NCBI GenBank assembly: GCA_013138675.1
Contig: WTCH01000158.1
Coordinates: 1 to 22,380, forward strand
Length of the DNA stretch: 22,380 bases
Direction of reading: 5' to 3'
Source: Woeseiaceae bacterium
GTDB lineage: Bacteria > Pseudomonadota > Gammaproteobacteria > Steroidobacterales > Woeseiaceae
Below the pieces are notes generated by a model, which saw only the letters and a program-made list of their open reading frames with translations, made no database searches and was not told the DNA's origin. Below are positions 1-8,219 of this stretch, in pieces. The number at the start of each line of letters is the position of its first letter. Positions within the stretch are counted from its first letter, which is position 1. Made by a program: the position numbers and the translations under genes.

Positions 1-437
1 TTGATCATCGCCGCGAGCGTGGTTGATTTGCCGGTTCCGGTAGAGCCTGTGACAAGCACCATGCCTTGGTGATATTCGCAGAATTCGGTCAATATCTTGG
101 GTACATTCAGCTGTTCGAGCGTCGGCACATCAGGCGGAATGTACCGAAACACGGCGCCGTACCCGGTGACCTTGCGAAAGACGTTAACGCGGAAACGTCC
201 GCCTTCGTCGGCGACATAGGAGAAGTCGAGGTCGTGGCCGCCTTCGAGCGTTTCGATCTGGTTTGCAGTCAGGATTTCCCGAATATAGGTTTCGAGTTCC
301 GTGTCAGATAATTCGCGAAATTTGATCGGCAGCAGGTCGCCGTTCATGCGCAGCATCGGCGGTACGCCGACGGACAGGTGAACGTCCGAGCATCCCTGTG
401 CGAGGCCGAGCTTCAAAAATGCGTCTATTCGTGCCAT
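1..437 (-). CDS. PilT/PilU-type type IV pilus retraction ATPase, partial (C-terminal part outside window)
   Basis: Hexameric cytoplasmic ATPase that powers pilus retraction (twitching motility, DNA uptake). Only the first 145 codons lie in the window; the gene runs off the left edge. The N-terminal PAS-like domain of the family is visible (QGCSDVHLSVGVPP at about 14-27, family form QGASDLHLS.G.PP), then GGRFRVNVF at 79-87 and the Walker A loop GSTGTGKST at 131-139, followed by TLAAMI. The start is the ATG at 437, which gives the usual PilT N-terminus. It lies 101 bases downstream of the HEAT-kinase gene on the same strand, so the two may be co-transcribed. PilT and PilU cannot be told apart without the C-terminal part. 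Confidence 0.9.
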   Translation of the reverse strand, partial: MARIDAFLKLGLAQGCSDVHLSVGVPPMLRMNGDLLPIKFRELSDTELETYIREILTANQIETLEGGHDLDFSYVADEGGRFRVNVFRKVTGYGAVFRYIPPDVPTLEQLNVPKILTEFCEYHQGMVLVTGSTGTGKSTTLAAMI

Positions 438-538
438 TGCGGCCGGAACCCCATTCAAATCATGGCTTTGCGCCTATCGTAGGCGGAAATTATGTCGCAT
501 ACCAGAGCGACATCACACTTTTTGGAATTGTGCTGGCG

Positions 539-2992
539 TTACAGCTTTATCTGGTCGAGCGCTTCGGTCAATTCATCCATCGACTGGTAGCGCTTGGTCT
601 TGTCGACCGACATCGCCTTGGCGATGATCGCGGCGTAGTCATCAGGGATCTCTGGGTTGATCTCCTGGCTTTGCTGGGCCTTGCCCTGAACGTGCTGGTA
701 CATGACGGACATGTGATCACCGCGACTGTAGGGCGGAACGCCGGTGGACATTTCGTACATAATGACGCCAATGCTGTAGACGTCGGCGGTCTCATCAACT
801 TTCTTGCCGAGAATCTGCTCGGGTGCCATGTATTTGGGCGAGCCAATGACGTAGCCAGTCTTGGTCAGCTGCGTATCACCGCTCGAGGCCGCGGCTGCAA
901 CACCAAAGTCCACGATCTTCAGCAGACCATCTTCATTGACGAGCACGTTTGCTGGCTTGAGGTCGCGATGGATGACGCCGGCCAGGTGGGCCACGGCCAT
1001 ACCGGTGGCCATATCCCGTGAGTATTTGAGCGCCTTCCTGATATCCATCGGTTTGGCATTCGGGATTTCTCCGCTCAGTGTGTGCGACGGGAAATACTCC
1101 ATCGAAATAGCGTAGCTACCCTGCAGATTCAGGAAATCATAAATTCGAATGATATTTTTATGCGTAATTTTGCGCGAATAGCGCAACTCGTGGACGAAGC
1201 GTTTCATCATCTCTTCGTCTGACGAAACGTTCGGGTTCAAGAATTTGAGAATCAGCTGTTCGTCGACAATCTCATCCTGCATCAACAGCACCGTGCCGAA
1301 TGCGCCCTTGCCGATCTTCTCGATGTACTTGTAACGACCCTCAATAATATCACCCGGATTGAGTTTGGAGATATCGAGGCCCATTGGCGCATTCGCGGCG
1401 GGTGCGACTGCCGGTGCGTCTGGCTGAGCTTCGATAGGTGCGACCTCCGACCGGGCTTTCGCCTGCTCATCGAGCAGTTTCGACAGATCCTCATCGTCAA
1501 GCAACATGGTCTTGGTGTGCGCGCCGATTTTCTTGGCTCGCTCGTTTTCGGCGAGTACAGTTTCCGAGAAGCGAGCATCGAGATCTTTGAGTGCTTTGTC
1601 CGCACTGTTGATGATGGTCGGCTCGTCGGCTTGTTTGATTTTCTGCAGTACGCCGCGGATCGTGTCGGCGTGTTCTTCGTCAGCGAGGTGCGACAGGGCT
1701 TTGATTGCCTCAATTTGTACATCGCGTTCCGGGCTGTTCAGCAACGGTACAATCTGCGTGATGTGTTTATGGCTGCCCAACTTCACGAGCGCCCGAATGA
1801 TGACAGTATCGGTCTTGGGGTTTTCGCCGAGCATCTCTTCCAGCCGCGGCAATGCCTTCGAACTGCCGATCTTCGATAGCGCATCAACTGCGCGTTCACG
1901 TACCCACCAGTCGGAATCGTACGTTGCCTGGATCAGGTGCTCGACGGCACTTTCATCCTTGGTGGCATTCAGAATTTCGATCGCTGTACGGCGAATCTCT
2001 TCGTCCTCGTCCTGGATCAGCTGCACCACGGAAGCGACGACCTTCGGACCACCAATTTCAGCGAGTGCATCGCCGGCACGTGAGCGAACCCACCAGTCGT
2101 CGTCTTTGAGAACGTTGAACAGCTCCTTGACGGAGTCCTTGCTGCCGAGTTCATTCAGGACCTCGACCGCCGCGCGCCGCGCATACTCTGACTCGTCTTT
2201 GAGTGCGTCGGTCAGGTACTTGACGGTGTCGGGATGCTTAAGCTGAATCATCATATCGACGGCCTTGTTCTGCACATCGATATCAGGGTCTTGCAGCAAT
2301 TTGCTTACGGAGACGATGTTCACGGCGTCGCCACGTGTGGCAAGTGCCGACAGGGCGGCGCTACGCACCATCTTGTTGGGATCGCGAAGCTGCATTTCGA
2401 GGGCTTGATTGACTTCCGGGCGGTCAAACTTCGTGACGAGGTGGATCAGGTGAACCTTGATGACGGGGTCGCGACCGCCAAGGCGCGAGAGCAGGTCCCC
2501 GACCATTTCGGGTCGAATTGTGTCCTCAATAATTTTGAAAAGTGCGGCAGATTCCTTTGGATCGGATTCGTAAGCGCGCTGCAATAGTTGGTGAACACTC
2601 AGGTCTTGCTTGTGGACGCGCAGGATTTCGATCAGCGCAGGCTTGGAGACCTCCGGATCGTCGAAAAAGGCGAGCAGGTTGTTGGCGTTGTAACTGGTGC
2701 TACTGGAAAGTGCCCAGGACGTACCGGAAACGACGCGCTCATTGCCGTCGGCCAGGCCTTCCTTATAGAGTTCCAGCGACTTGTCGTCTACCAGACTCGA
2801 CAAGATGTCGACAAACACCATCGTGTGAGACTTATCAGAAAGCGCCAGTGCGTCAATGGCTTTCGGAATGACTTTGTGGCCAATCTTCTTAATGCGATCA
2901 ACCAGGCGTTTCGCTGCCGGGGAATCCGGTTTTCGCTCAGCGACCAGCTGATTGATGAGTTGGTCGGCGCGGAATCCTCCAAGCAGACTCAT
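539..2992 (-). CDS. HEAT-repeat protein fused to a C-terminal Ser/Thr protein kinase
   Basis: About 817 aa from the ATG at 2992 (an upstream in-frame ATG at 3040 would add 16 unconvincing residues; neither has a strong ribosome binding site). Residues of roughly 15-460 are tandem HEAT/PBS-lyase-like repeats of about 31 aa, with signatures such as WWVRSRAGDALAEIG and WWVRERAVDALSKIG. A charged Ala/Pro-rich linker follows, then a complete Hanks-type kinase: glycine loop GKGAFGTV at 561-568, the ILK lysine at 583, HRDLKPAN at 675-682, DFG at 695-697, APE at 723-725. All catalytic residues are present, so it should be active. No transmembrane segment or PASTA domain is seen, so it is probably cytoplasmic. 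The HEAT array is a likely protein-docking scaffold. The pilus ATPase gene follows directly, which suggests (inference) a role in control of pilus retraction. Confidence 0.93.
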   Translation of the reverse strand: MSLLGGFRADQLINQLVAERKPDSPAAKRLVDRIKKIGHKVIPKAIDALALSDKSHTMVFVDILSSLVDDKSLELYKEGLADGNERVVSGTSWALSSSTSYNANNLLAFFDDPEVSKPALIEILRVHKQDLSVHQLLQRAYESDPKESAALFKIIEDTIRPEMVGDLLSRLGGRDPVIKVHLIHLVTKFDRPEVNQALEMQLRDPNKMVRSAALSALATRGDAVNIVSVSKLLQDPDIDVQNKAVDMMIQLKHPDTVKYLTDALKDESEYARRAAVEVLNELGSKDSVKELFNVLKDDDWWVRSRAGDALAEIGGPKVVASVVQLIQDEDEEIRRTAIEILNATKDESAVEHLIQATYDSDWWVRERAVDALSKIGSSKALPRLEEMLGENPKTDTVIIRALVKLGSHKHITQIVPLLNSPERDVQIEAIKALSHLADEEHADTIRGVLQKIKQADEPTIINSADKALKDLDARFSETVLAENERAKKIGAHTKTMLLDDEDLSKLLDEQAKARSEVAPIEAQPDAPAVAPAANAPMGLDISKLNPGDIIEGRYKYIEKIGKGAFGTVLLMQDEIVDEQLILKFLNPNVSSDEEMMKRFVHELRYSRKITHKNIIRIYDFLNLQGSYAISMEYFPSHTLSGEIPNAKPMDIRKALKYSRDMATGMAVAHLAGVIHRDLKPANVLVNEDGLLKIVDFGVAAAASSGDTQLTKTGYVIGSPKYMAPEQILGKKVDETADVYSIGVIMYEMSTGVPPYSRGDHMSVMYQHVQGKAQQSQEINPEIPDDYAAIIAKAMSVDKTKRYQSMDELTEALDQIKL

Positions 2993-3156
2993 GCACACAC
3001 ACCGATGTGGGGACTGCCTGTGACTGGCTTCCCTGCCCATGAAGAGTCGGCGCGTTTGCTATGAACACTCAATCGTCGTTCTGCTTTTTGCCCAAAAGGG
3101 ACACCGTGCGGACGATCGTGAAACGCCTGCACTGCCCCAAAAATCCCAGATGCAGC

Positions 3157-3165
3157 TTTATACCA
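3157..3165 (-). promoter_or_regulatory. possible extended -10 promoter for the HEAT-kinase gene
   Basis: On the minus strand this reads TGG-TATAAA, an extended -10 (TGn plus hexamer). No good -35 hexamer sits upstream, which is tolerated for extended -10 promoters. Transcription would start near 3150 and give a leader of about 155 bases to the ATG at 2992. Prediction by eye only. Confidence 0.3.
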
Positions 3166-3210
3166 CATCGCCTTGAGCGCATTGTTACGCAAGCCCTTGA
3201 AAACCAATGC

Positions 3211-3238
3211 TTGGCTCCCGCTGTAGCTTCGTTACAAT
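3211..3238 (+). promoter_or_regulatory. sigma70-type promoter for apbC-dcd
   Basis: TTGGCT (3211-3216), a 16-base spacer, then TACAAT (3233-3238). Transcription would start near 3245, about 60 bases before the chosen GTG start of apbC. This also argues against the longer open frame that begins at 3239, because that start would lie upstream of the transcription start. Confidence 0.5.
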
Positions 3239-3304
3239 GTGCGCCCACGAGCCTCCGTCACAAGGCACGTGGAATTGATTTTACCTAATACAGAGGGCGG
3301 ATAT

Positions 3305-4399
3305 GTGACGCCGTCAGCAGATTCTAATGTGAACAAATTCCTGAATTCCCTTGAATTACCGGGGCTTGGCCGAACGATCGGCGAAGTCGCCCAAAAAGTC
3401 GACGTGAATAGCGGCAAGTCCGCGATTCACGTGCAAATCGAACTCGGTTTTCCGGCGGCGAGCCGCCACCACGAGTATCGTACATTCATCGCGGACGCCA
3501 TTCGTGGCGAAAGCGGAATCGATGACGTCCAGGTCGATCTCGAAACGCGCATTGTGGCCCATGGGGTGCAACGCAACCTGAAGCCTATGCCGGGCGTGCG
3601 CAACATCATCGCTGTGGCCTCCGGCAAGGGCGGTGTCGGCAAATCGACAGTGTCGGTCAACCTGGCGTTGGCACTTGCCGCAGACGGTGCGTCAGTCGGT
3701 CTGCTCGATGCTGATATCTACGGCCCGAGCCAGCCACAGATGGTTGGGCTTGCCGGCCAACAGCCGCAAAGTGAGGATGGCAAGACGATGCGTCCGATGG
3801 AGGCGCACGGGATCCAGGTCATGTCGATAGGATTCCTCGTTGACGCTGACCAGCCTATGATCTGGCGTGGACCGATGGTGACATCCGCATTGCAGCAGTT
3901 GCTGAACCAGACGACCTGGCAGGACCTGGACTACCTGGTTGTTGATATGCCGCCTGGAACAGGCGATATCCAGCTGACGCTGTCCCAACAGGTTCCCGTC
4001 AGCGGTGCGGTCATCGTCACGACGCCGCAGAATATTGCGACGCTCGATGCGCGCAAAGGCCTTGCCATGTTTAACAAGGTTGCAGTACCGGTGCTCGGAA
4101 TCATCGAGAATATGAGCACGCACGTGTGTTCGAACTGCAGCCATGAGGAGGCCATCTTCGGCACTGGAGGCGGCGAGGAAATGGCGCAGGACTTTGACGT
4201 CGAGTTGCTTGGTCAATTGCCACTTGACGCGTCAATTCGTGAGCAAACAGACAGCGGCAATCCGACGGTTGTTTCGGCGCCGGACTCTGCTGCGGCAGCG
4301 GCGTATCGAAACGCGGCGCAGCGTATGGCTGCTGCGCAAGCCGTTCAGGGTCGCGACTACAGCAGCAAGTTTCCGAAAATCGTGATTGAAGACAGCTGA
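3305..4399 (+). CDS. apbC: Mrp/ApbC family Fe-S cluster carrier P-loop ATPase
   Basis: Cytoplasmic ATPase that carries and delivers [4Fe-4S] clusters to apo-proteins. 364 aa from the GTG at 3305, chosen because GAGGG at 3293-3297 is a ribosome binding site 7 bases upstream and because the promoter at 3211-3238 makes the longer frame from 3239 unlikely. An N-terminal DUF59/MIP18-like domain spans about residues 5-80; the deviant Walker A SGKGGVGKST is at 106-115, DADIYGPSQP follows, and the cluster-bridging CSNC pair is C275/C278. The length matches E. coli ApbC (about 370 aa). The stop TGA overlaps the dcd start by one base (TGATG), so translational coupling with dcd is likely. Confidence 0.95.
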   Translation: MTPSADSNVNKFLNSLELPGLGRTIGEVAQKVDVNSGKSAIHVQIELGFPAASRHHEYRTFIADAIRGESGIDDVQVDLETRIVAHGVQRNLKPMPGVRNIIAVASGKGGVGKSTVSVNLALALAADGASVGLLDADIYGPSQPQMVGLAGQQPQSEDGKTMRPMEAHGIQVMSIGFLVDADQPMIWRGPMVTSALQQLLNQTTWQDLDYLVVDMPPGTGDIQLTLSQQVPVSGAVIVTTPQNIATLDARKGLAMFNKVAVPVLGIIENMSTHVCSNCSHEEAIFGTGGGEEMAQDFDVELLGQLPLDASIREQTDSGNPTVVSAPDSAAAAAYRNAAQRMAAAQAVQGRDYSSKFPKIVIEDS

Positions 4400-4965
4400 T
4401 GAGTATCAAGTCTGATCGCTGGATTCGCAGGATGGCAAGCGAGCACGGCATGATCGAGCCTTTCGAGCCCGGCCAGGTTCGCCACGACGGAGACGATCGT
4501 ATCGTGTCCTACGGAACATCGAGTTATGGCTACGACGTGCGTTGTTCCGAAGAATTCAAGATATTCACCAACATCAATTCGGCGATTGTGGATCCGAAAG
4601 AATTCGATGATTCCAGTTTTGTCGACATGACGGGCGATGTCTGTGTTATTCCGCCGAACAGTTTTGCGCTGGCACGTACGGTCGAGTACTTCCGGATTCC
4701 CCGCAACGTACTCACGATTTGCCTCGGCAAGTCCACCTACGCGCGCTGCGGCATCATCGTCAATGTCACGCCACTCGAGCCCGAGTGGGAAGGCCACGTG
4801 ACCCTCGAGTTTTCCAACACGACGACGTTACCCGCGAAGATCTACGCGAATGAAGGGGTGGCGCAAATGCTGTTTCTCGAATCCGACGAGGAGTGCGAGA
4901 CCTCCTACAAAGATCGCGGCGGCAAGTACCAGGGGCAGACCGGGGTGACACTGCCGAAAGCCTGA
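4399..4965 (+). CDS. dcd: dCTP deaminase
   Basis: Deaminates dCTP to dUTP, the main source of dUMP for thymidylate in gammaproteobacteria. 188 aa, close to the usual 193. The family signature is intact: SSYGYDVRC near the N-terminus, GKSTYARCGI at the nucleotide and trimer interface, EWEGHVTLEFSN carrying the catalytic glutamate, and the C-terminal nucleotide-lid region with KYQGQTG. Its ATG overlaps the apbC stop by one base, an arrangement (mrp-dcd) common in gammaproteobacteria. It is followed by two small hairpins and the convergent purM operon. Confidence 0.97.
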   Translation: MSIKSDRWIRRMASEHGMIEPFEPGQVRHDGDDRIVSYGTSSYGYDVRCSEEFKIFTNINSAIVDPKEFDDSSFVDMTGDVCVIPPNSFALARTVEYFRIPRNVLTICLGKSTYARCGIIVNVTPLEPEWEGHVTLEFSNTTTLPAKIYANEGVAQMLFLESDEECETSYKDRGGKYQGQTGVTLPKA

Positions 4966-4981
4966 TTTACGAGGGCGCTCG

Positions 4982-5019
4982 CCTTGACTATGAAATCAAG
5001 GTGGCTGAGTAGCTCAGCC
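4982..5019. terminator. two small hairpins between convergent dcd and the STAS-like gene
   Basis: CCTTGA(8)TCAAGG at 4982-5001 is directly followed by GGCTGAG-TAG-CTCAGCC at 5003-5019, a perfect 7-bp stem with a 3-base loop. Neither is followed by a clear T tract on either strand, so intrinsic termination is uncertain. The position between convergent genes supports the role. Confidence 0.35.
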
Positions 5020-5032
5020 TCGCGGGATCTGG

Positions 5033-5419
5033 CTAGAGTCGGGATTCCTGCAACCAGTCGATGGCGAGATTTCGATCAAGAAAGGTTTGTACGCGCCACC
5101 CTCGGTTGACGCAGATATCTTCGTATAAGCCGGTGACCCACATGGACTCGCTCGATAACGGGGCGATGACTGCGATTTGGCTTGCACGGGAAAGGTTCTT
5201 TTCGGCATACATTTTCGTAGGGATGTCGTAGACGTCGGCTGTTGTCGACTCAGGCGCGTCGATATGCGTGACATTGATAATGTACTTGTCGACGCCTTTT
5301 TCCTGGCCCAGGGCTATGCGGGCCGCTGCGGCGTCCTTGAGCTCGTCTCCGCTCACGCGTCCGCTGATCGTGAGTTCCACGATCTGCAGGTTCTCAATGT
5401 GCTCAAGACTCCAAGGCAT
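5033..5419 (-). CDS. SpoIIAA/STAS-like domain protein
   Basis: 128 aa. The pattern resembles the SpoIIAA-like/STAS fold of small cytoplasmic proteins: an N-terminal strand pair (LQIVELTISGRVSGDELKDA), an alternating helix/strand core (KYIINVTHID), and a C-terminal part ending in DRNLAIDWL. No signal peptide, membrane segment or catalytic motif is visible. A GGGGG ribosome binding site lies about 8 bases before the ATG. It starts 24 bases after the purN stop on the same strand, so it is probably the third gene of a purM-purN operon, although a link to purine synthesis is not implied. The specific function is unknown. Confidence 0.75.
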   Translation of the reverse strand: MPWSLEHIENLQIVELTISGRVSGDELKDAAAARIALGQEKGVDKYIINVTHIDAPESTTADVYDIPTKMYAEKNLSRASQIAVIAPLSSESMWVTGLYEDICVNRGWRVQTFLDRNLAIDWLQESRL

Positions 5420-5443
5420 CCAATAACCCCCACGGTCACGTTG

Positions 5444-6097
5444 CTAGAAGTAATTTGATACCACCGGCTCGTCCAATAGTCCACCATCAAACCGCGCTAC
5501 GCCGTCTCTGAATTCCAGTCGACCGCGCGCAAACCAGTGGGCTGCTTCGGGGTAGATCTGATGTTCCACCGTCTGAACACGGGCGCAAAGCTCGTCGGCG
5601 GTCTCAGCAGAATTCACAGCCAGCCGGCCCTGCAGAATGCGTGGACCACCGTCGAGTTCTTCGGTCACAAAGTGCACTGTGCTGCCGTGCCATTCTTCCC
5701 CTGCGTCGAGCACTCTCTGGTGCGTGTCCAGCCCGGGGTATGCCGGTAACAAGGCAGGGTGGATGTTCAGTATCTTTCCTTCGTAATGCTGTACAAACCA
5801 GGGGCTCAGGATGCGCATGAATCCAGCGAGCACGATAAGGTCTGGCTGGTAAGCGTCGAGAACGCCGGCAACCGCGCGATCGAACGCCTCTCTGTCAGCA
5901 TAGTTGCGATGGTCCAGGCACTCGGTAGCAATGCCCGCAGTCTCTGCCCGCGCCAGTCCATAAGCATCCGGCTTGTTGCTGAAGACAACGCTGAGGTCGA
6001 GATCAATCTCGCCTTGTGCTGTTTTATCGATGAATGACTGCAGATTGCTGCCCGAGCCTGAGATCAGGACTGCGGTCCTGCAATGTGGCTTGCTCAA
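5444..6097 (-). CDS. purN: phosphoribosylglycinamide formyltransferase
   Basis: Transfers a formyl group from 10-formyl-THF to GAR, the third step of purine synthesis. 217 aa, the family length. Visible motifs are SGSGSNLQ at 13-20 (phosphate loop), the catalytic Asn111 and His113 in NIHPALLPAYPGLDTH, and the catalytic Asp149 in EELDGGP. The ATG overlaps the end of purM by 4 bases (ATGA), the classic purM-purN coupling. A few C-terminal residues (VVSNYF) extend past the usual end and are unremarkable. Confidence 0.97.
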   Translation of the reverse strand: MSKPHCRTAVLISGSGSNLQSFIDKTAQGEIDLDLSVVFSNKPDAYGLARAETAGIATECLDHRNYADREAFDRAVAGVLDAYQPDLIVLAGFMRILSPWFVQHYEGKILNIHPALLPAYPGLDTHQRVLDAGEEWHGSTVHFVTEELDGGPRILQGRLAVNSAETADELCARVQTVEHQIYPEAAHWFARGRLEFRDGVARFDGGLLDEPVVSNYF

Positions 6098-7107
6098 TGG
6101 AATTCGACCGGGCCGTCGCCCTGGTCAATACGCCCAATTTTCCATGCATTCTCACCAAGCGTCAGGAGCGTCGATAATGCGGCATCGACATCCTTGTTAT
6201 CGACAACGACGACCATGCCAACACCACAATTAAACGTGCGCAGCATTTCTTCATCGGCAATGTTGCCGTGTTCGGCGAGCCAGTCGAATACCGCACCCTG
6301 TCGCCAGGTCGAACGATCGACAACCGCATGGACATCGGCAGGATATATCCGCGGCAGGTTCTCACTGATGCCGCCACCGGTGATGTGAGATAGCCCCTTG
6401 ATCGGGACCTTCTGCATCAACGCAAGGACAGACTTGACGTATATGCGCGTCGGCGCGAGCAGCGCCTCCCTGGCCGGTCGGCCATCAATTTGCGCATCGC
6501 CTGCGATTTCGAGCACTTTTCGAATCAACGAATAACCATTCGAATGTGGACCACTTGATGCGATTCCGATCAATGCATCACCTACGGAGATGGACTGACC
6601 ATCGATCATTTCTTCGCGCTCAACGGCCCCGACGCAGAATCCTGCCAGGTCGTATTCACCGTCCGTATACATGTCCGGCATCTCGGCCGTTTCGCCGCCG
6701 ATCAGGGCGGCGCCGGCCTGGTGACATCCTTCGGCAATTCCCGCAACCACGCTGGTTGCAACCTCGACGTCAAGCCGCCCGCAAGCGAAGTAATCGAGGA
6801 AAAACAACGGTTCCGCGCCCTGCACGAGCACGTCGTTCACGCACATGGCGACGAGATCGATGCCGATCGTGTCGTGCTGGTTTAATTGATGGGCCAGCAT
6901 CAGCTTGGTGCCGACACCGTCGGTGCCGGATACCAGGACGGGTTCCCGGTAGCGGCCGGGCGGCAAGGCAAAGAGACCGCCAAAGCCACCAAGGCCCGCC
7001 AGGACTTCGGGCCTTTGTGTGCGTTTGACGAGCGGCTTGATACGATCGACGAGATCGGCGCCGGCGTCGATATCAACTCCGGCATCCTTATAGGTCAGAG
7101 GCTTCAT
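6094..7107 (-). CDS. purM: phosphoribosylformylglycinamidine cyclo-ligase (AIR synthetase)
   Basis: Closes the imidazole ring of AIR using ATP. 337 aa, a normal length. The motifs are intact: LTYKDAGVDIDAGADLVDRI at the N-terminus, VSGTDGVGTKL, GGETAEMPDMY, and HITGGGISENLPRI. It is the first gene of purM-purN-STAS. No Shine-Dalgarno sequence precedes the ATG at 7107. A -10-like TATTAT lies 7 bases upstream, so transcription may start at or one base before the ATG and the message may be leaderless (see findings). Confidence 0.97.
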   Translation of the reverse strand: MKPLTYKDAGVDIDAGADLVDRIKPLVKRTQRPEVLAGLGGFGGLFALPPGRYREPVLVSGTDGVGTKLMLAHQLNQHDTIGIDLVAMCVNDVLVQGAEPLFFLDYFACGRLDVEVATSVVAGIAEGCHQAGAALIGGETAEMPDMYTDGEYDLAGFCVGAVEREEMIDGQSISVGDALIGIASSGPHSNGYSLIRKVLEIAGDAQIDGRPAREALLAPTRIYVKSVLALMQKVPIKGLSHITGGGISENLPRIYPADVHAVVDRSTWRQGAVFDWLAEHGNIADEEMLRTFNCGVGMVVVVDNKDVDAALSTLLTLGENAWKIGRIDQGDGPVEFH

Positions 7108-7113
7108 CGGCGA

Positions 7114-7120
7114 TATAATA
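7114..7120. promoter_or_regulatory. shared symmetric -10 element between purM and the DUF2066 gene
   Basis: The heptamer TATAATA (7114-7120) reads as TATAAT on the plus strand and TATTAT on the minus strand. It is thus a potential -10 for both divergent genes, whose starts are only 42 bases apart. No good -35 hexamer is visible on either strand. Symmetric -10 elements are known to drive divergent transcription in bacteria. Confidence 0.45.
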
Positions 7121-7149
7121 GTGCTTGGGCATCCACGGGGAAACCACCC

Positions 7150-8205
7150 TTGTTGAAAATAGTTTGGACGGTGCTAGTTCTCGCATTCGTCGCATCACCA
7201 GTTTGGGCAGTAGAAGTCGCCTCGCTGTACTCAGCGCAGGTTCCCCTCGACCAGGAGGAGGATGACCCGCGGGCGCGCGCCTATGAACTGGCGCTGGCTG
7301 ACGTCCTGTTGCGCGTTTCTGGATCGGAATTGAGTTCGGATGTCGAAATGGTGGAGCTGCTATTCCCCAATCCTGCGTCCTATGTCGTGCAATTTCGGCC
7401 GGGCGCCGACGACACGCTGTGGGTCTCGTTCGACGGCGATGCAATTCAGAACACGCTGCGCCAAGCCGGTCAGACCGTGTGGGGCAGTGACCGACCGCTG
7501 ACCCTGATATGGCTTGCTGTCGACTGGGGGCAGGGTGAGCGCGAGATTATTGCGGCGGACGACCCGGTGCGCAGTCGCGATGTGGCGCGCTCGATCGATC
7601 GTAACCGGTTGCTTCGGCAACGGGTTCTCGATATTGCCGAAAGGCGCGGCCTGCCGGTTGCATTCCCGCTGCTCGACACAATTGACCTGCAGAACCTGAG
7701 CTTAAGCGACATCTGGGGTGGTTTTGACGATGCGCTGATCGGCGCATCGGAGCGCTATGAGGCCGATACCATTCTCGTTGGCCGAATTCGACCTGCCTCG
7801 AGTCAACGCAACCGATGGAGTTTTTACTTTGGTGGCGAGGAACGGAGCTGGAATGGTGAGCCAGAACTCGTCATCAGCCAGGTGGCTGACCTGCTGGCCG
7901 CAGAGTTTGCGATTAGCGGCACTGCGGTCCTCGAAACGGTCGATGTGACTATCGCCGGCATCGATACGGTGGAAGCGTATGGCGCCGTGCAAAACCTGTT
8001 GGCGGAAATGACAATTATCGACCAGTTTTCGATTGCCGAGGTTGAAGGCGATCGTATTCGCTTTCGCGTTGCGGCGATCGGCGGAACCGATCGTTTGCGC
8101 AGAGCATTGCGATTTAGTGGTCTAATCGAACAAAATGGATTCGAGGGAGACAGGATCGGTATCGATTCTTATGAGCAGGCCCTTGAATTTTTCTACAGCC
8201 CTTAG
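7150..8205 (+). CDS. DUF2066 domain secreted/periplasmic protein
   Basis: About 351 aa from TTG at 7150 (a second TTG at 7153 gives the equally good MKIVWTV start); GGGG at 7137-7140 is the likely ribosome binding site. The frame is open further upstream but only as antisense to purM. An N-terminal signal peptide ends in ASPVWA, giving a mature protein that starts VEVASLYSAQVPL. The mature part matches the DUF2066 pattern (RARAYELALADVLLRVSG, then DRPLTLIWLAVDWG), a family commonly encoded between purM and perM/hda in gammaproteobacteria. The function is unknown. It heads an operon with the phosphatidyltransferase, permease and hda. Confidence 0.85.
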   Translation: MLKIVWTVLVLAFVASPVWAVEVASLYSAQVPLDQEEDDPRARAYELALADVLLRVSGSELSSDVEMVELLFPNPASYVVQFRPGADDTLWVSFDGDAIQNTLRQAGQTVWGSDRPLTLIWLAVDWGQGEREIIAADDPVRSRDVARSIDRNRLLRQRVLDIAERRGLPVAFPLLDTIDLQNLSLSDIWGGFDDALIGASERYEADTILVGRIRPASSQRNRWSFYFGGEERSWNGEPELVISQVADLLAAEFAISGTAVLETVDVTIAGIDTVEAYGAVQNLLAEMTIIDQFSIAEVEGDRIRFRVAAIGGTDRLRRALRFSGLIEQNGFEGDRIGIDSYEQALEFFYSP

Positions 8206-8219
8206 AAGAACACGACGCA

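Larger units (their letters stand above)
2993..3304. other. divergent intergenic region between HEAT-kinase and apbC
   Basis: About 312 bases without a convincing gene. It holds the two promoter candidates listed separately and the leader regions of both divergent genes. The short open frames here have no ribosome binding site or recognisable family. I see no tRNA, small RNA or strong hairpin. Confidence 0.5.

Noticed and set aside
1506..2246. Long open frame antisense to the HEAT-kinase gene
   Set aside because: It lies entirely opposite a clearly recognisable gene and has a low-complexity Ser/Arg-rich composition with no family resemblance; it is a codon-bias shadow.
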